The notes beneath the pieces are model-generated. The model saw only the letters and a program-made list of their open reading frames with translations, searched no databases and was not told the origin of the DNA. From Diprion similis (Eukaryota > Arthropoda > Insecta > Hymenoptera > Diprionidae), in the NCBI RefSeq assembly GCF_021155765.1, contig NC_060110.1:2790001-2854000 (forward strand): a stretch of 64,000 nucleotides of DNA, in the 5' to 3' direction. Below are positions 37,101 through 49,592 of the stretch, piece by piece. Numbering within the stretch: the stretch's first letter is position 1; each line of letters opens with the position of its first letter. A program made the position numbers and the translations under genes.

Positions 37101-40100
37101 TCATAACGTCTTCAGGTGGAAAAAGTTGAAAAAACTTAAAAAGTCTAGCTGGACAGAGTTCAAACCTCAGCTTGCCGACTTGGCGCCTGAAAGACGTGAC
37201 CCGTCTTACAATTCTTGGAATTGTCGATTCTGGTGCTCATCGACACGCTGAGAATTTGAACGCAAGTTACTCAAAGTGAGTCAAATCCTCCCGTTCAGCA
37301 ATATCGCACGCTATGGACGAGGCTACTACGATCGGTTTGACGGTAAGAATCAGAGAATTCTTCGTATATTTTAGATCCTGATCTACAGCCGTCTTTGATG
37401 AGTAAACCAATGCCGCGAGCTCAACACACGCGCAGTAATAAGTGACATTGGCAAAGCTGCAAAAACATTTTCACTTACAATTAGCTGTTTGCAAATTCTC
37501 CGGATTCATAACCTATAATTAACATTCACCCTTCGTAGCATTTTGAACATTAATTATTACAGCAGAAATACGTCACGCGGACAATATCTACTTGATTTCA
37601 GATGTTCGCTCTTGACCCATCACCATATTATGATCTGTTCAAATCGTTATAACAACTGCTGTTTATGATATCAAATATGTATCATTATACGTCAGTGTAG
37701 TTCATGACTTATTATTGGTGTCAATGATATATATTCTTCTATTTTCTATTATAGTTATAGCATAAGTCGGATAGAGATGACTCTGAAAAAGTTCAGAGAA
37801 TTTGAGGAAAATACTGATTTTCTCAACTCATTGTCAAAGAGATATTATTTTTTTCTCATAATTTTTTTTTTTTTTTTTTTTTTATCGAGTAATTGCTTTT
37901 TTATGGCAATGCGAGAACATAATCGATGAAATGGTAGTATATCATATGTATACAGAATCTTTTGTATGAGTCATTATACATAGATCCTTATAATTGTAAC
38001 CGAGGTATGAAAAACTAGGAAACACACTTTGAACAAATTCCAGATAATTCTTTAATATGCTTAGTTTACCATTTGCAGTTTCTCACGCAAAGCATCAAAT
38101 TTTTCTGCCAAATTCTTTTTTTTCGGTATAATATTAAAACATCTTGATTGAAATAATTTATCGGACTTTTTAAAAAAATTTCTGTGAATTTTTTTTTTCA
38201 GGATGAAGTAAATATTCAACGTTATTTTGTACTTTTAATATGTTAGTCAAAGCTATTTGAGAGAATAAGGTACGAATATTTCTAGGTACAATGTGTATTG
38301 AGAGACGAGAATTCCGCGTTTTAATGATCAGCTAGCCTACAAATTAAACAGTTCAAACTTATCCATCACAGAAATCACAGATAGTTTATACAAGTACTTA
38401 GACGCGTTGTCTCAAGAGAAGGACAACGAGAAATTTGCAAAGCGCAAAATGCAGAGTAACTATAAATCTGAAGAATCTGAAAACCGTATCTAAAGAAAGT
38501 TCTGTTTTTTCTAATCACCATATAGGTTCGAATTATTGATTCTGTTCTCAGCCTCAAGGATGTTGAAATATATGTTTTCAAGATAAAGCTAAAAGCTGGT
38601 ACAAATACTCATAAGGCGTCAATTAATGCTACCAACTATAAATTGGCTCTCAGCTATTACGTATCTTCTTCAAGAAGAAATCGTTTTGTACCATGAAGCA
38701 GTTCTTTCTTGCGTATTTCTATCATTCTATGATGGATTGCGGCAATTTACTGATTCTAGTCAAATCGCGGGTCAAGTCCTCATTCAGTTTTCGAACATGT
38801 CATGCAATACACATGAATTCCAGCCACGTCAACTATGAGTTTCAAGAAATTGAATCCATCCCATTCACTGTGTTTTTTAATTTCATTTAAGCAGGAAGTA
38901 ATTAAGTAATGTGAATACATATCCACGTTATTTATCCTCGGCGAAGAAGAATTTTTCCAGATAAGAAAAGTTCTTTTAGTTTAATGTTGATTAGTTTTTT
39001 CGAGAACCTACAAGGGTGAACGTTTATGAATTTCGGATATTTTCTTGGGGTGTGTGAATAATGCAAGGCTTCGGATAATTGATTTTTCCAATAATCCAAT
39101 CGGCGTACGTTGCGGAATTCTCGAATCATTCGGTCGATTTGTTGTGTATTTCTGAATTTTGACAATAATTCGAATTTGTTTATAGTTTAACTTAAAAACC
39201 ATTTATCAAACCATTTAACTTTACAGGAGTAAGCGCTGTATCGGCAACGCAATTGCCTACACAAATAGAGAATTTCTCTACTACAATAGAAAATTCGAAA
39301 GTTCAATTGAATATTTTAAACTATTCGATTTATCAGAACGATTTAAACTATTTTGAATATTATATTCAAACCATCAGAATTATTTAAATAGTCGAATATT
39401 TCATCTGATTTTCGATTAGATTCGTTGACTATTTCCACACCCTAGCAGTTTGTTAACTTTTTGAAATCGAATCATTGATTATCCCGTGACCGGATAATTA
39501 TGATAATACTCGTTCAGACTATTCAACCGTCAAAATTGACATAAAATATAGTCCGCATGACGTTGAGCGACTGACGTTATCTTCCGATTACCATTCTTCG
39601 TCTCGAATTACGTAAAGATAGATCAGATTCAAAGTTCTTGCAGTTTTTATTTTCGTCTATTTCCCTTCACCGTCCATTTTCCAGTTCACAGGTTCCTAAG
39701 ATATATCATCTAAATTTGCCAAATCTTGAGATCGCCGGTCTTTCTAATCCCGCAAGCGAACGACGTACGCTGGAGTTAAAGTCCGCGAACGGTGAGAAAC
39801 GCGGAGAACCGGCGAAGTCCGTAGGGAGGTTGGAACGGATCGAATCTCCGGAGGTAGAGACGTGACCGCGGACATGAGTCTTATCAGTTCGCGCCGGGCA
39901 GCCGGGAAGCGCGGTCCTCATTGCAGAGAGTCGGAAGAAGACGGAAACCGCGAGAGGGCGCCAAACCTCGTGCTTTTTGAAATCTGTGCTCAGGTCATTC
40001 CGCCTTTTCGAAGTTGTTTCTGCCTAATTTTGTCCTTGGTGAAAGTGAGAGAAGATAATTGAAGAGGTGTAAAACGGAGTTCTTCTTTCTAATTGGATCT

Positions 40101-43100
40101 TCGACAACGTCTTGTCAATGTGAGTCTATATATCAGTACATATAATACCTAATTTACATTTTTTCATGACAAGTAGTGGCGGATACCGTTAATTGTTTTA
40201 ACTCGAATCACGAATGAAATAGTCACATGAACGAAAAAAGATCTTTCGATATGGATACACATGAGAGAAAAAAATTTCAACTATGAAGCAAAATGTTTTC
40301 GAATGAATTGTACAGAAATAAATTATATAAATAAGTTGAAAACGTAATGAATTCTAGGAAATGTCTGTGAATTGGGAATTGTCTTTAGGTTTGGAAAGGA
40401 ACTTGATCATGCCTAAAAATGAATCACTATCGTCGACCTATGCAGAAAGTGTCACATACTTCTGACCACGAATAGTGATTTCGCGGTTGTAATTGATCCC
40501 GTTGTATCCGAACAGATATCAATACGAGTCCCTGATCCGAAGTGACAACTAAATCTGCTCGAGCGTTACTCAGCTGCAAGTGCAGCGTATATAGTGTCGT
40601 TGGTCGGTGGTCAGCGAGTGAAATGATCGGCTCGTATTTTAAAAACCGTATTAATTATATCTGTGTAATTCTTGTTAGCCATAATCTTCACGTACCGTCG
40701 CGTCGAGTACTTGATTCTCGTTGGATTTGAGTATAAGCGTGATTTGCGTAGTATTCAAAGTTTCAATGGTCACCTGTACATGTATTACCTCACTTATGAT
40801 GATCCCACGACGCGTGAAATTTTCAGTTTTTTTTACCACAACTGAGCAATATAGTTCTCAGTACCTAATAGTGAAACGAGATGAGTTTTTGTAGCTGTAA
40901 TTAGAACATCTTATAACGTGTGTTATTATTCTCTTTAGTTACGGGTAATTATACTATATTTGCTTGTAACCATTGTGATAATTTGATGTTTGTAAAATAA
41001 TAAATTAATGCTAGGGCTTGATTTGACTGGAAAAATGTAGCAAACTAAACTGACTGATTTAACGTCGTGATAATCAGAAAATATACTAGTAGTGACAACT
41101 ATAATCACAGTAAGCAGTTACTAGTACACACTTGCTAGAATTTTGCGTTAACTTAACAATTGAAATTTTTTTTAGTGGACTTTCAGCAAAACCAATGTAG
41201 TGAATAGTGTACGTGATGTGATAGCCTTGATCTGGGAGAAAAATTATACGTATAATTTGTTCGGACAGGTTCGAAATTTTTGGCGCATTTTTTCACACAT
41301 TCATTCCAGAATATCAGTGTATGTCGTAGTTAATATTAGAGTTAGTTAATATTGTGGGCAATTCGTCAAGTTTTGTTCTGGTTTGGTAAATCAGTGTAGG
41401 ACTTAACCGATAAGATTTTCTTCGATTATTCGACTAAGAAGATAACGAACAAGTTTCTTCGTTTATCTTATACTAATCCGCAAACGTATGACGGCATCAT
41501 AGGTTCTTGCAGTTTGCAAATTCGAATAGAGAAGAGAAGAACGAGACATTATACATATATGTATACTAGGGTGGCCGTTAAAAAAAAGTTCATGCTTCAA
41601 TTTGAAAAATCTTGAGTTCAAAGTTGAAAGTTTCAACGCTCTAGCTCACTATTAAGGTGTCCCGGCAGATTTTTAAAACAATTTTTTTTATTCGATTTTT
41701 TTTCCAACCTATTTTGATTTTTTTTAATTTTATTCTAGTCTTCCTTAAAAATTTTTAATTTCTCCATTCCCAGGCTATGTTTTTTTACACGCCATATTGT
41801 TCATTCCGTCATGAAAAATTGAAAATGTTTGAGTAAAAAGTATTTTTGATTTCAGATTTTTTTGTTTACCGTTTGATTTTTTTTTTTTTTTTGAATCGTT
41901 ATAAAATTTAAAAAAAAATCGGAGTGTGATAAGTCTGTGCTTGAACCGAAATAGGACACAATCGATGTGTTTCAACATAGGAATTATGCGATTTTTTTCG
42001 ACGTAGGGTCTGTAGTATTGACTTATAAAACCTGTTTGACAAATGAAAGAACACTTATTTCACATTTTCACCTCATGTACACAACTTACGGAAAATTTGT
42101 TTTTTAAATATCGCGCGATTCAAGAAAAAATTGCTCTATTTCGTTCAATAATTCCTATCCTGAGTACCCATGAAATTATCTTGCAAATGAATTCGCAGTA
42201 ATGTAATTAAAATCTCCAAACTGTTCAGCGTATTTTTGGTTCTAAGTGTAGAAATGCACCTCGAAATGAACTGCAGGCACAGGGAGGATAGTCACAATCT
42301 CAAATTTGTGTTGTTTCTCACCTCGACTCTCTAAGAGAGAAAAGAGTTCTCTCTTATCTTACTATCATGGTTACATTAGCCTAAGGTAAACAAATTCTTG
42401 TGCACAGTTTCAGAGCTTCATATAAGACTCTTATAATTTTTCCCATGCCTAAGTACTTAATTCATTTCTCAACCTCGCTGCATACGTCAAGTTTCAGTTT
42501 TGGAGAGCCGTTAAAAAAGCATGAAAATTTATCCGCGTGTTCCGGAAGCATCTTCATTTCTCATATCTGACCTGCATACCGTGGGATTTTGAGGGAAACT
42601 GGAGAATCAGGGGGGTGAAAAGCTTCTAAATATTTTCAACATCAAAACTTGTTTTTCAATGTAATTATGATGAATCTTAATTAACTAAAGTTTAATGATT
42701 TTGTTAATAGAGAAATGAAGAATGATTCGATAAATCTCTCTCACTACTAGAGCTGTGCGATTAATTGATTAGGCGTTAACTTTGATCACGCATATTATTT
42801 TTCAATTAATCGGTTAATCGTAGACTATGATTAAGCACGTTTTTTTAAATCAAGTGATAAATCAATTGATCAAACAAATAATTGATTGAAAGAGCCGATT
42901 AATCGGAAGAGCTGCTTAATACTCGAATAGTTGGGAAAATGATTGAACAAAAATGTTGATCAACCTTTTCAGTCACGCAATTCAGTTACTTGAAAATGCA
43001 AAAAATTCAGGATTTTGCATGGAATATATATAAAAAAAAAAAATTATAAAGAAAAAAGTAAAGAAAGGTGTGCCGCTATAGTGGCTTCTGTAACTAAAAG

Positions 43101-43674
43101 GGTTAAGTGATTAATTGAAGAAATAATTATTCGACAAACAAAGCATCAAGCTGCAGAAAACAATAAATAACAATATTCTACTTATTATATATTAAAATCA
43201 ATTTTTTCCGTTTCGTAAGGACAAATTAAATTTCTCTGACTAACAAAATGATTCCAGAATTTGATTCAGTGCGAAACATTAAATTATTATTGTTTTATCG
43301 CGCACTACACTCTAGATGGATTAGAGGATTTTCACAGTAAAAATTTTCTCGAAATTATTTGATTACTCGAGTTTGTAAAAATGTATTATATACTTACAAA
43401 TTCAATTCAATAGATATGATAAAAATTTTACTACGTTAGAATTGTAAGACGTTTGTTGGATTTTTTATTGATCAAAATTTTATAAGAATTTTGAATGGAT
43501 TTGTCGTTGACTATAATATTGTTGGACAATTAACCATTAGATGGTTGAGACTCGTTTGTTAGTTAGATAGTTGTTGACCGTATGAAAGAATTATTTGTAC
43601 TGACGTTCGTTAGCTGATCAATGACGGAATTTTACAAGTTTTTTGGAAATCTGCAAGAGGGAAGAAGTGTCGCA
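34171..43674. other. Long stretch without recognised genes
   Basis: About 9.5 kb of AT-rich DNA. A T22 run lies at 37862-37883. A locally GC-rich patch at about 39740-39990 has CpG-containing sequence and might be a 5' exon or promoter, but its ORFs show no homology that I can recognise. The region 39260-39430 is low complexity (ATTCGA/AATA-rich). A sequence starting CTAGGGTGGCCG at about 41568 resembles an element end, but I found no matching partner. A 107-codon ORF at 36928-37251 has no recognisable domain. Confidence 0.4.
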
Positions 43675-44594
43675 TAGGTGATTCTTAAGGGTGGATTCTG
43701 GTCTAGAAGCCTAAATTTGAGGCGTTTTTTAAAGTAAGATATTTAAAACGAAAAAACATTTTTACCATCCATTTTTTTATATAATATTTATTGACATTTT
43801 AAGCAACCAAAAGAAAAATCTTAAAAAAAAACAATCAAAAATTGGCAGAGTTATAGCCTGGTGAAATGGAGGCTCCAAAAAAAGAGTGCATCCTGGTCGA
43901 CGTGATTTAAACCCTTACAGTAGTCTGAAACAAAAAATTTTTTTAAATTCTTAATTAGTAGAGACGTCGCTGTGGTTTAACCCCAGGAAAAGAAAAAAAA
44001 ATATAAAAATTGACAAAATGGCGACGATATGAAAAAAAAAAATTTCTTTACCCGGTTTTTTATTACCTCTCCAAATTTTTTAAAAATACTAAAAAAAAAC
44101 AATTCTTCAAATCCAAGGGTCAAACTATAGAGGGATATATAAAGAAGATTTCCACCAAATTTCAAGAGAATCGTTCGAGTAGAACTTGAGATATCGACCA
44201 ACTCGAAAAAAGTAGTTTCGAGACAAACGCGTTTGAAGATTCGTTCCGGCCGGACCGGCTTAGTTAGCGCGTGACAAAAATAACTGCAACTCCGAAAATA
44301 ATTTGAATTTCCAAAAATCCTCTCAAAGGCTTATTCTTAAAGGTCTAAGCTTTCAAAATGTGGAGAAAAAAAATCGGTTGTTTCAAATTTCTAGACTAGA
44401 ATATCCCCTTAATTCATCGGATTGGTTAAGGAAATTGCTTATTGGAAGCGGTGGAAACATCGGAGAAATTGTTTGTTGCAAGAAGGTGGGAAAAGAATTA
44501 GGTATATTTTCAAAATTGAACAATACGCGACGTCCACATCTGTCGACCAACTGTGTGTTTTAAAATGGTAAAAACCCACCTTGAGAATCACGTA
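43675..44594. mobile_element. MITE-like element with short terminal inverted repeats
   Basis: The left end GGTGATTCTTAAGGGTGG (from 43677) pairs with the right end CCACCTTGAGAATCAC (to 44591) as an imperfect inverted repeat. TA dinucleotides flank both sides (43675-43676 and 44593-44594). The interior of about 900 bp has no transposase. Probably a non-autonomous DNA transposon. Confidence 0.55.
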
Positions 44595-47509
44595 TGAAAA
44601 CTGTACATATTGAATCACCGTTGAATTTTTTTTTTTCGAATTTCTGAAACGCAAAAAAACCGTTTGACACTATGTTCAATATCTCCAAGATCGTAGGATT
44701 CGAAATTTTCTACAACGCCTCGACTCGAATCGGAATCAGTTGTCAAACGCTACCATATAAAATTTCACCCATTATATAGAGAAATGATAATCTCCATCCA
44801 ACTGCCACAATTGAATTTCTTACGGTGGCGAAATGGCGAATGGCGAATACAAAAAATGGCGATACGCGACCTGTAAAAAAAATCGCACAGTGTTTTCCTT
44901 TCAGAAGTTTCAATATTATGTTATTAACTATGGTTTCATGAAGTGGTCGATAGAAGGAAAACAATTTTATGATACTCATGTCCAAATTACTTGTATATAG
45001 AATTTACGGCAGGTGAAGTGCATGTGGTTCGGTGTGGTAAAATGTGAATTTGCAAATAAAATCTGCTCGTCAACTTCAGTTGCAATTCACGCCTGACAGA
45101 CGTTGGACGCATTCGTTGCATTTATTAGATCGAATGACTCGACATCGCGATAAACGACAATACTTTCGATCATTAGCAAGATCTCTGATAACTTTCAGCT
45201 GTGAGCTATGCTAATAATGATACATACAATGAATTATCTGCGTGACATTTGAGCCTCGCCTATAAATGCAGTGTGGATATTGCATATGCGTTTGTATACA
45301 CAATAGAGTAATTTTTTTCGACTATTTTTTTTCACTCCCCACCTAAAATTTTGTCTGAAAGTTGATGTGATTTCCCACAGCGTGCAAAGATTTTTCATAT
45401 AAAATATACGCAAATCAAAAAACTTTTTTTCGAAAATGATCAATATCAAGGAAAAATGTGAAAAAAAATTTTGTTGCAAATTTGATTTCCGATAAAGACA
45501 ACATGTAGACATGAATGCTCAGATTAATATTTCAATGCCGTTAATTGCACTAGCGGTAACCTTATCTCGTCATCGATGTGTAGGCTCTGGTAAATGTCAG
45601 AATAAGTACAATTTTACTCGGTCGGTAAGGACTGATTAAAGCATCCCCTTAAGAGGATCCCATACTCGTATTTCAACCGCCTGCAAAATGGCCAGATGCC
45701 AAGTTATCGGATCATACCTAAGCAGAGTGTTAAAATAAATTTGTTCTGGCATTTAACAATAATGTAATTGTGTTTGCTGTGGATTTCAATGAAAAATTGA
45801 GAAAAAAAAAATTTCTTGCTTTCTCGGTAAAGTAGTGAGAAAAGCAGCGATTTGTAGATTCTATTCTATTTATATATATAAATATAATAGTCATTTTACA
45901 ACATCTAAATTGCTTACTGATCAAAGAAATTTGAGTTTTATTGTTGTGTTTTAGAATAATCCGAAAATCTGCAATCTTAGTCATTTACTTACATAAATCG
46001 ATCACATCGAACTTTGGATTGATTATCATGATTATAAGATATCTATTCAACAATTTCTACATCGTATAGAAAAATAGGCGGCGCTTGTTATGTTATAAAT
46101 CTAGAATTAGTTGCATTGTTTTTACCACTTTACCGACAGAGCTAGTAACTTTTCAAGTCAAGTTTTTGTCCATTTATCATAACAAACACAATTTTATCAG
46201 TTGTAAATTGTTGAAGAACGGAAAAAATTTATTTTATAAATTTCTTAAGCAATGCACAAACCCTTAACGTATGTACCTGTGTGTTAGTCGTAATTACCGA
46301 CCCTAAGTTACAGCTTTAGTCTCTAGATGGCGCTGTCAAAGACTGTATAATGTAGAATCTATAGACTTAAAAACGTAATCGAAGCATTCAACGTCAGTGA
46401 GATAACTTAAAGAAAGCCCAAGAATTATGATTTGTCTCCATTAAAATAAAAAACTTAGGTTATGTGGTGGTAAAATGGCGCCTACAACCAGGCTCTGACG
46501 TCATGAGGACATTTTCCAATAGTATTTGTTCATAGTACGATTTAAAAAGAACACAGAAAGATGGTCGTTCTGTTTCTGAAGTGGATACCTTCGTTATGAT
46601 CTCTGAAAAATTAATCACCTCTATCACATTTCATTGTAGAGTTTCTTCTCGTTCTCGAAACTTCAAAAATTTACATATTACAATGGAACTCTCAGGATTA
46701 ATAACTTTTGCGGATTCTCATCAGTTTAAAAAGATTAGGAAAATTCTACATATAAACTTGAATAGTATCTAGAAAAAATATAACGACTAAATTGTTGCGA
46801 GAAAACAATGTTGGTATCAATATGCAATCATCGGACCTTAACCCTTTTATCTGGTTGTGAAATCAAGCGGCGGATCAAAGATTCGCTGATGCGCTGAGTT
46901 CATCTACCAAAGCGATACACAAAGAAAGTGCAGCTGCAACTGATTCAATACTTTGTGACGCATCGAGTTTCGCATCGATCTTTTGGGTGTGAAATTTCGT
47001 TGTAACTTTGATTTCGGTATCCAATACCTATCATTTTCTCCCAAGCTAACAATAAGATTTGACTTCTGTATCGGCAACGAGATTCTAAGTAGCAACTGAA
47101 ATGACGATCCTTATTTCTTCAGCAACATTTTGCGAACGGAGATGACTGCTCGTTTCTTTTTCCGGGCACCGATTCGACTAAAAAATCTAGATACTGCCGC
47201 AGTCCTGATTGATTTACATTTTATTTTAGACAAATGATTCGAGTGTAAGTTTTTTTTTTACTAAACAAAAGTCTGCATTGTTAATATTGAATGCACAATA
47301 ATTCTCTCCAATAAATTATTGTTTTATTCAAATATGATAATGTGAATTCGATAAAAATACTTAGTTTAATAACCAGTATTATGCACTGCAGTTTAACTAG
47401 CGATTTTCATTCAGAAATCGTTGGGGGGGGGGGGGGGGAGTCTCTGGCAGTCTACATTTTGGTTTTCGGGATTCGCATTCCATTGCTTCAGTCGCCATCT
47501 TGAATTTAG
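44595..47509. other. Non-coding stretch
   Basis: AT-rich DNA with no exon recognised on either strand. A 16-G run lies at 47423-47438. AGATGGCGCT at 46325-46334 is a motif common at insect promoters or repeats, but there is no gene to attach it to. Confidence 0.4.
47423..47438 (+). repeat. Poly-G run (16 G)
   Basis: Sixteen consecutive G in AT-rich surroundings, the same length as the run at 2721-2736. Potential G-quadruplex or assembly-sensitive homopolymer. Confidence 0.9.
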
Positions 47510-47901
47510 TGAATAACTCGTGTATTTTGTATTTTACGCGAAAAATTATAATAACCAAAGTTGTTTGGAATTTAATTTCCTATAATTTTGGTTGTCATCA
47601 ATTTTTACCTAGGGTCGAAATTTTTCGATTAAGACCCGAAAAGAGGTGAATTCTTTTCATTTTTTTTCCAGATGAATTTTTTGATCCCAAACCACTTCGG
47701 TAATAATCATTTTTGTGTAAAATGGAAAATAAACGTAATAATGCAATAATACAATTTCACCCCCTCTTTTCGGGCTTGAATCGAAAAATATGAACCCTAG
47801 GGAAAAATTGATACGGACCAAAATTGTAGGAAATTTAATTCCAAAAAACTCTGATGATTATCATTTTCCGTGTGAATTTGAAAATAAACGAGTTATTCAG
47901 T
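47510..47901. mobile_element. Foldback (MITE-like) element, about 390 bp
   Basis: The arms at about 47510-47650 and 47759-47901 are reverse complements with scattered mismatches. Landmarks are GAATAACTCG on the left and CGAGTTATTC on the right, TTGGAATTTAATTTCCTA and its partner TAGGAAATTTAATTCC, and CGAAAAGAGG with CCTCTTTTCG. The loop is about 110 bp and has no coding capacity. Confidence 0.75.
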
Positions 47902-49075
47902 ATATATTTGAATTAGAGGAGCTTGAATTCAAAAATCAGAGCTAAGGTTCTGGCCGAGGTTCTGGCAATGAATAGAGATAATGAAGTACGCACAGGGTGA
48001 TTGTAATAGTGCAATGAAGAGAATTTTAGATAGCTAGGACAAAATTCGAATAAGCGCGTTACATGCAACTGTTTCATTGGATGTAAACAAAATTTATTCC
48101 ATTTTAGAGAGAAAAACTTGTTCATAATCAGGTACTTATATCCCACCTTGACGCCGTCTCCACGTTTTCAGAATTTCTACTAGTCTACATTCTTCAAAGA
48201 CTTATAATTAGTCGCCCACTACATACAATGTGCGATTGGCTTTTGCCTTCAAATCGTCATGTGTGTATACACCACGGTTCAAATGCTTCTTGCATGTTTT
48301 GCAGTTTAGAAGCGATTCAAGTTATGGTCCATTCAAATATTACATCACGCTTGATTTTTTTTTTCAATTTAATTCACCTCATTTTACGAATGTAAAATTT
48401 TTTCGCAACAATTCGCGGTAATTCACTCTAATTCAAGTGGGTTAAAAAAAATATCTGTACAGACGTTCGTATTTCCTGTTAATTCGATTAATTTTTTTAT
48501 TTATTCCTATTTTATTTTATTTTTACTTTGTAAACAGGTAATCCCGGCATGAATTAAAATTAATTCAAATCAACTTGAGCTTATTTTCTATAATTCAGTT
48601 ATTTTCCAGTTAAATCCCATTATTTCAGGTGAATCATAATTAATTCACAAACCTATTCATACACAGCAATTAAGTCAGTTATTTCCTCCTCGGCTAGCAT
48701 ATAGTTCGAAACTTGGCTAACATAATGAATAAACTAACTACTGTCGTGATAACAGAATCACTCAGGGTGAATTCATACAGTACTTCCTCGTTATAAGAGA
48801 GTGTTAGGGCGGTTAGAGGAATAGGATTCCAAAAAATTCGTTGCCAAGGCGTTTCCCCACTATTGCCTGGAGAGCACGGAAACCGCACATGCGTGAGTGT
48901 GTCGACGATCATGATCATTCCTCGTTATAATAAGAGAATCACAGTTACGTGTATACAAATTTGGTGTCTAAGCACGTATGATTCAACGCAATCGGTCGAT
49001 CGCTTGTAACGAGGAGTCCGCGCCAAAGTTGGGAGACCTCAGGTGCACAGTTAGACCTAAGGAAGCTGTAAAACT
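47902..49075. other. Non-coding stretch with AATTCA-rich low-complexity block
   Basis: No exon recognised. From about 48410 to 48660 the motif AATTCA/AATTAATTC recurs many times at irregular spacing. Confidence 0.4.
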
Positions 49076-49076
49076 C

Positions 49077-49592
49077 GATCACGTCATTTCCTGAGACGTA
49101 CCACGAACGATAGGAAAGAGATAATGAAAGTACTAGTTTGAAAACTACAGAAAACATATTTTATTTTCATTTTACGATACAAAATGAAATCTGGAACAAG
49201 AAATCGAAAATTTTCTTAAAATATAGTCCAAAATCTAGTGAACGTCGTAGGATTTTTTTTTTTAAATTGATTTAAAAAAGACAGCATCAATTTGAACTTC
49301 TTTTTTTTTTTTTTTTTTTTTTTGATTGTTTCGAAAAAATTGTCCGAAAATCGCTTATAAAATTTATAAAAATTAATTTATCAAAAAAATTTTGGACCAC
49401 ATTTTAAGAAACTTTTTGGTTTGTTCTTCCAGATTAAAAATTGTGACCTGCTATGGCGCCATTTTGTATCGTGAAATTAAAATGAAATATGTTTTTTGTA
49501 GTATTCAGGTTAGTAGTTTCATATGCGCAAAACCTCATATCTCTATCCCTTTCCTATCGTTCGTGGTACGTCTCAGAAAATCACGTAGTGAA
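49077..49592. mobile_element. Foldback (MITE-like) element, about 515 bp
   Basis: Left end TGAGACGTACCACGAACGAT (49092-49111) is matched by ATCGTTCGTGGTACGTCTCA near 49556-49575. The complementarity continues inward through AACATATTTTATTTTCATTT, TACGATACAAAATG and CTTAAAATATAGTCCAAAAT and their right-hand partners. The interior holds a T23 run at 49301-49323. No transposase. Confidence 0.75.

Noticed and set aside
36928..37251. 107-codon ORF as a gene
   Set aside because: No recognisable domain, and codon use and composition resemble the flanks.
39638..40062. GC-rich ORFs as coding exons
   Set aside because: They overlap in different frames with no homology that I can see. More likely a promoter or 5'UTR patch, if anything.
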